This document shows, piece by piece, positions 60,547 to 64,000 of a stretch of DNA of 64,000 nt. Below the pieces are notes generated by a model. That model had not been told where the DNA came from, did no database searches, and saw only the letters and a list, made by a program, of their open reading frames with translations. Source of the DNA: Paenibacillus sp. FSL H8-0048 (GTDB lineage Bacteria; Bacillota; Bacilli; Paenibacillales; Paenibacillaceae); contig NZ_JBBODF010000001.1 in NCBI RefSeq assembly GCF_038002825.1, forward strand, positions 5,890,001 to 5,954,000, given 5' to 3'. The position numbers and the translations under genes were made by a program. Numbering within the stretch: position 1 is the stretch's first letter; each line of letters opens with the position of its first letter.

Positions 60547-61215
60547 ATGAAACCACAGCAGTTTGTTGTAATCGGCCTGGGCCGCTTCGGCTCAAGTCTG
60601 GCGCTGGAGCTGATGTCCATGGGCTACGAGGTGCTCGGCATTGACCACCAGGAGGAGCGGGTGGAGGAGATGACCGGACGGCTAACGCATGCAGTCATGG
60701 CGGATGCTACGGATGAAGGGATTATGCGCTCGCTCGGAGTGCGTAATTTTGACTGCGGCATTGTGGCGATCGGCGATAATATGGAGCGGAGTATTCTGGC
60801 CGCGATTCTGCTGAAGGAGCTGGGTGTCAAGCAGGTGGTCGGCAAAGCCATCTCCATTCTGCACGGCCGCGCGCTGTCGAAGCTGGGGGTGGACCGGGTG
60901 ATTTTCCCGGAGCGGGATATGGGTATCCGCGTGGCACACCAGCTGGTGACGCCGAATCTGCTTGATTATATTGAGATCTCCAAGGATTACAAGGTCGTTG
61001 AGTTGACGGTGCCTGCCTGCATGAACGGCAAAAGTCTCTCCGAGCTGAACACCCGCGCCAAATACGGCTGCAGCATCATTGCCCTGAACCGCGAGGATGG
61101 CATCATCGTAGCCCCGACCGCGCATGATTATGTGCATCAGGGGGATATCATGGTGGTGATCGGCTCCAACGACAGCATCGAGGAGTTCGAGGATGAAGCG
61201 GTGAATGTGGAGTAA
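60547..61215 (+). CDS. ktrA: Potassium uptake regulatory subunit KtrA (RCK)
   Basis: 222 residues. N-terminal RCK_N Rossmann domain (VVIGLGRFGSSLALEL, then acidic D at LGIDHQ) that binds ATP/ADP or NAD(H), and C-terminal RCK_C domain (about 135-222) where c-di-AMP binds in B. subtilis KtrA. Forms an octameric cytoplasmic ring that opens KtrB. Co-transcribed with ktrB; terminator follows. Confidence 0.94.
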   Translation: MKPQQFVVIGLGRFGSSLALELMSMGYEVLGIDHQEERVEEMTGRLTHAVMADATDEGIMRSLGVRNFDCGIVAIGDNMERSILAAILLKELGVKQVVGKAISILHGRALSKLGVDRVIFPERDMGIRVAHQLVTPNLLDYIEISKDYKVVELTVPACMNGKSLSELNTRAKYGCSIIALNREDGIIVAPTAHDYVHQGDIMVVIGSNDSIEEFEDEAVNVE

Positions 61216-61257
61216 ACACTTCCTGTCAGCCAGCCTATCCCGATAAAAGAAAGCTAT

Positions 61258-61292
61258 AAACGCCCGGATAGCCATACCTCCTGGCGTTTTTG
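61258..61292 (+). terminator. Terminator of ktrB-ktrA
   Basis: AAACGCC ... GGCGTTT (61258-61289) with inner GGA/TCC pairing and five T. Confidence 0.78.
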
Positions 61293-61460
61293 CTGTTTCT
61301 GCGTAAGTCTGCAGCCGCACATTAGAACGCTGTACACCAGCCCGTGGCATGCGTCGCGGAGACTGAAAAATTTTCCTATACACATATGTAAAATGTATCC
61401 TGAAATGATAAAATAAAAATATTGAAAGCGGTAACATTGAAATCCTTAGGGGGATATGTG

Positions 61461-63728
61461 ATGAAAAAAGCACCGATGATCCTGCAGCTGGCGTTGATTC
61501 TATTCTGCATTATGGCTATTCCTACAGCAGTCCTGACCTGGTACAGCGGGTCACAGATTATACAGAATTCTGAAGCCGCTATCGGGGAATCCACGCTGGC
61601 CGGGCTTAATGCCAACCGCAGGCTGAATGAGAACGCGCTAGCCAATCTGGCCCAGGATACGTCGCGTCTGGCGGCGACAAATATTTTTGACCGCATCCGC
61701 AGCTTCGAGACCTACGATGAGATTAACGCCAACTATAACAATGTAAGTCTGGCTCTGTCCGTGACTAAGGAGCTGCTGAACCTGAACCGCCGGGTGGATG
61801 GTGTGTATTCTTCATTCTTTGTTCTGGAGGATTCGGATTATGTCTTCTCTACCGACAGCAGCATCACGACACTTGCCCGCTATGAGCCTATCGGATGGAT
61901 TACTGAAGCGCTTAAGGGGCGCAGGGGGATCAGCGGGGTATGGGTGCCCCGTAAGCTTGCGTCGGGCGAGAATGTGGTGTCTTATGTGTACCCGCTCAAC
62001 CGCTTGTCCACCACCACCCGGGGAGTAATCGTCGTCAACATGAAGGAGAGCCAGATCGGCAAATATCTGCATGCTACCGAGGTGGGTGACAGTAACTACC
62101 TGCTGCTGGATGCTGCGGGTACGGTAATCTCCTTCAATGACCGGTCCATGCTGCTCTCTGACAGCCGTAAGCTGCCGTTCTTACAGGAGATTCTGAATCA
62201 GGAAGCCAGTGAAGGCTACACCTTCCGCAAGCTGGAGGGCAAACGGATGGTGTATGCCTGGAGCCGTTCCTCCTTGTCCGGGTGGTGGAATGTAAGCTGG
62301 AGCTCCATGGATGAGCTGATGACCAAATCCAGAGAGATGCAGGGGAATATTATTCTGCTGACGGGGGCGATCATTGTACTGGGGACACTGCTGGCCATCT
62401 TCCTTGCCACCTGGCTGTCCAGGCCCCTGAGGCAGCTGGTGCAGACGATACGCACGAAGATTGATGTGGGCGTAGTGAACAGGAATGAGCTGGCCTTCCT
62501 GGATCTGGCCTTCAAACGGATGCAGGAGGAGGAAGAGAGCCTGTTCCAGCTGCTGCAGGAGCGTGAGCAGGATACCCGCAGTCTGGCCGTACACCGTCTG
62601 CTGCGCGGTGAAATTCCGCCGCGGATCACGGAGGTTTTTCCGCATGCCTGTTACAGAGTGGTGGTGGTCTCCATCGACCAATACAGAAGATACGTGGGAC
62701 ATACCAATGTAGAGACACGCAGCTATCACCGGTATTTGCTGAGTGCCAAGTATGAGAGTCTTTTCCCTGAGGCGCTGGTAGCCCGCTGTGTCTATCATAA
62801 TGAGGGCTGTACGGTGATTGTTCTGAACTATACGCCGGAGGAGGGAGAGGCGCACAGCACTCTGATTCATCAGGCGCTGGAGGAGATCCGCGACCAGTCC
62901 CTTGAGCTGCTGGAGCATTCGGTCACGATTGGGGTAAGTGAGCGGACGGATGCTCCGGAGAGGGTGGCGCTGCGGCTGTTCGAAGCGATGGAGGTGATCA
63001 AGCGCCGGATGATCAAAGGGGCTGGAAGCATCATGTACTGGCATGACGGGGAAGATAACAGCCGTAAGTACGTCGACTCTGAGAGCAGCGAGCGGCGAAT
63101 TCTGAATTTCCTGGATGCCGGCGACCTGGCGGGAATCTTCAAGGAGCTGCAGAGCATCCGTAGCCAGATCTCCGCAGAGGATAATATCTCCTACGATAAT
63201 ATTATGTTCATCTATCATCAGCTGATGGGCGCGACGATCAAGCATCTGCGCGAGAATCACCTCGGGACCGGACGGATGATTGTGGGCCGGGGCAACGTGT
63301 ATTCGATTCTCGCCGCCATGGATACGCTGGATGAGCTGGAGGAGTACCTGTATGATTTCTACTGTGAGATTGTACAGAGCCTGGACCGCAGTGCCCATGA
63401 GACCAATTATGCGCAGCGGATCATGGAGTACCTGAAGCAGCACTACCGGGAAGAGATCGTCTTCGAGGATATGGCCAAGCAGATAGGCATCAGCTACTCC
63501 TATATGCGCAAGCTTGTATATGAGCAGACCGGCAGCAGCATGATTGACTTCGTCAATCAGTTAAGGATCGAGCAGGCCAAGGAGCTGTTGCTGGATTCGG
63601 GGCTGAGCATCAAGCAGATTGCCGCTGAGGTGGGTTACGCCAATGTGCAGAGCTTCAACCGCTTTTTCCGCAAATATGAAGGCATGCCGCCAAGCGGCTA
63701 CAAGTCAGCGAAGAGCAAGAGTTCTTAG
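61461..63728 (+). CDS. Membrane-bound AraC-family regulator (sensor, HAMP-like, HTH_18)
   Basis: 755 residues from the ATG at 61461 (TTAGGGGGAT upstream). A helix at about 8-30, an extracytoplasmic sensor of the dCache type (about 35-285), a second helix (about 290-315, IILLTGAIIVLGTLLAIFLA), HAMP/linker, a cytoplasmic mid-domain, and a C-terminal AraC DNA-binding domain (about 655-755; FEDMAKQIGISYSYMRKLVYEQTG and IKQIAAEVGYANVQSFNRFFRKYEG). This one-protein design is common in Paenibacillus, where it typically controls an adjacent sugar ABC transporter. No transporter is visible before the window ends. Confidence 0.9.
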   Translation: MKKAPMILQLALILFCIMAIPTAVLTWYSGSQIIQNSEAAIGESTLAGLNANRRLNENALANLAQDTSRLAATNIFDRIRSFETYDEINANYNNVSLALSVTKELLNLNRRVDGVYSSFFVLEDSDYVFSTDSSITTLARYEPIGWITEALKGRRGISGVWVPRKLASGENVVSYVYPLNRLSTTTRGVIVVNMKESQIGKYLHATEVGDSNYLLLDAAGTVISFNDRSMLLSDSRKLPFLQEILNQEASEGYTFRKLEGKRMVYAWSRSSLSGWWNVSWSSMDELMTKSREMQGNIILLTGAIIVLGTLLAIFLATWLSRPLRQLVQTIRTKIDVGVVNRNELAFLDLAFKRMQEEEESLFQLLQEREQDTRSLAVHRLLRGEIPPRITEVFPHACYRVVVVSIDQYRRYVGHTNVETRSYHRYLLSAKYESLFPEALVARCVYHNEGCTVIVLNYTPEEGEAHSTLIHQALEEIRDQSLELLEHSVTIGVSERTDAPERVALRLFEAMEVIKRRMIKGAGSIMYWHDGEDNSRKYVDSESSERRILNFLDAGDLAGIFKELQSIRSQISAEDNISYDNIMFIYHQLMGATIKHLRENHLGTGRMIVGRGNVYSILAAMDTLDELEEYLYDFYCEIVQSLDRSAHETNYAQRIMEYLKQHYREEIVFEDMAKQIGISYSYMRKLVYEQTGSSMIDFVNQLRIEQAKELLLDSGLSIKQIAAEVGYANVQSFNRFFRKYEGMPPSGYKSAKSKSS

Positions 63729-63844
63729 GAGCTCATTGATGGCCTTGAAAGCCCAAAAAAGCCCATAGAAACCTATAAAATCCGATAAAAACATTATCCC
63801 TGGCGGATGGTAACTCCTTTCAAGCACCGTGTTGTTTCGGCTTG

Positions 63845-64000
63845 TCGGTGGAAAGTGGGCAGCCGGCGGGAATGAGAGGGATAAATCCCTCTGATGGAGC
63901 TGGAAAGTGGGCTGGATGGGGAAATGAGAGGGATAAATCCCTCTGATGGAGCCGAAAGTGGGCTGGATGGGGAAATGAGAGGGATAAATCCCTCTGATGG
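63845..64000. repeat. 51-bp tandem repeat array C, continues past window end
   Basis: Cores AGAGGGATAAATCCCTCT start at 63875, 63927 and 63978 (periods 52 and 51), separated by GAAAGTGGGCTGGATGGGG-type spacers. Each core is a perfect 8-bp inverted repeat with an AA centre, like array A but with a compensated base-pair change. The preceding 63729-63844 stretch after the AraC gene shows no gene. Confidence 0.93.

Noticed and set aside
62181..63443. Long minus-strand open frame opposite the AraC-type regulator
   Set aside because: Antisense shadow of a strongly supported gene with clear domains on the plus strand.

Overview
The window looks like a piece of chromosome from a Paenibacillus-type, spore-forming Firmicute. 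The evidence is the sporulation checkpoint gene sda, a YheC/YheD ATP-grasp gene, the Bacilli-specific helicase loaders dnaB and dnaI, an S-box (SAM-I) riboswitch, SLH-anchored and multi-modular polysaccharide-degrading enzymes, a membrane AraC-type sensor, frequent TTG/GTG starts, and many genes typical of Bacilli (YutI/NifU, YuzB, YutJ, YutM, YumB, YumC, YuiB, YqzM, HemQ). Base composition is moderately GC-rich, with a few AT-rich islands. No tRNA, rRNA or CRISPR array was seen.

Layout: 1-5.7 kb holds a truncated lipid II/polysaccharide flippase, a thioredoxin-like protein, heme A synthase, a UbiD-family decarboxylase and a HEPN protein. 5.7-8.7 kb is a methionine uptake operon (metNIQ) behind a SAM riboswitch. 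8.8-12.4 kb holds Fe-S and redox genes (NifU, YuzB, YutJ, YutM) and mqnE of the futalosine menaquinone pathway. 12.6-21.7 kb is an accessory stretch. It has an AT-rich orphan gene, then an operon with its own GntR regulator (M20 amidohydrolase, a second MetN-MetI-MetQ transporter, a URO-D-like methyltransferase, a ProC-like reductase and a VOC protein), then DinB and GNAT genes. 21.7-31 kb holds a 51-bp repeat array, a giant S-layer-anchored PL9 pectate lyase and an O-antigen-ligase/TPR membrane protein. 31-36.7 kb holds YheC/D, sda with a cluster of DnaA boxes, ferredoxin-NADP reductase, NDH-2, HemQ and YuiB. 36.9-39.4 kb is dnaB-dnaI. 39.5-44.4 kb holds a GH43-CBM6 enzyme, YqzM, trxA and a uvrC with a large internal insertion. 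44.5-48.3 kb is a second 51-bp repeat array split by a head-to-tail pair of identical IS110-family elements. 48.7-53.3 kb is a GH81 beta-1,3-glucanase with duplicated C-terminal modules. A deletion scar (solute-binding protein fused to sensor-kinase debris) follows. Then come an operon of GntR(YtrA-type)-ABC ATPase-permease-CPBP protease, the KtrB-KtrA potassium uptake pair, an AraC-type membrane regulator, and a third 51-bp array that runs off the window.

Three features stand out. First, three tandem arrays share a 51-bp period and an 8-bp-arm palindrome but differ in sequence, with a compensatory change between two of them. Second, the IS110 dimer carries, in its left noncoding end, a 10-nt match to its own insertion site and an 8-nt match to its own right end. 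These lie in the order expected for the target and donor loops of a bridge RNA. Third, the second methionine-type transporter operon pairs an importer with a deacylase, a zinc-site URO-D-family methyltransferase and an imine reductase, and looks like an uncharacterised salvage route for modified amino acids. All functions are read from sequence patterns and remembered family knowledge; no database search was run.
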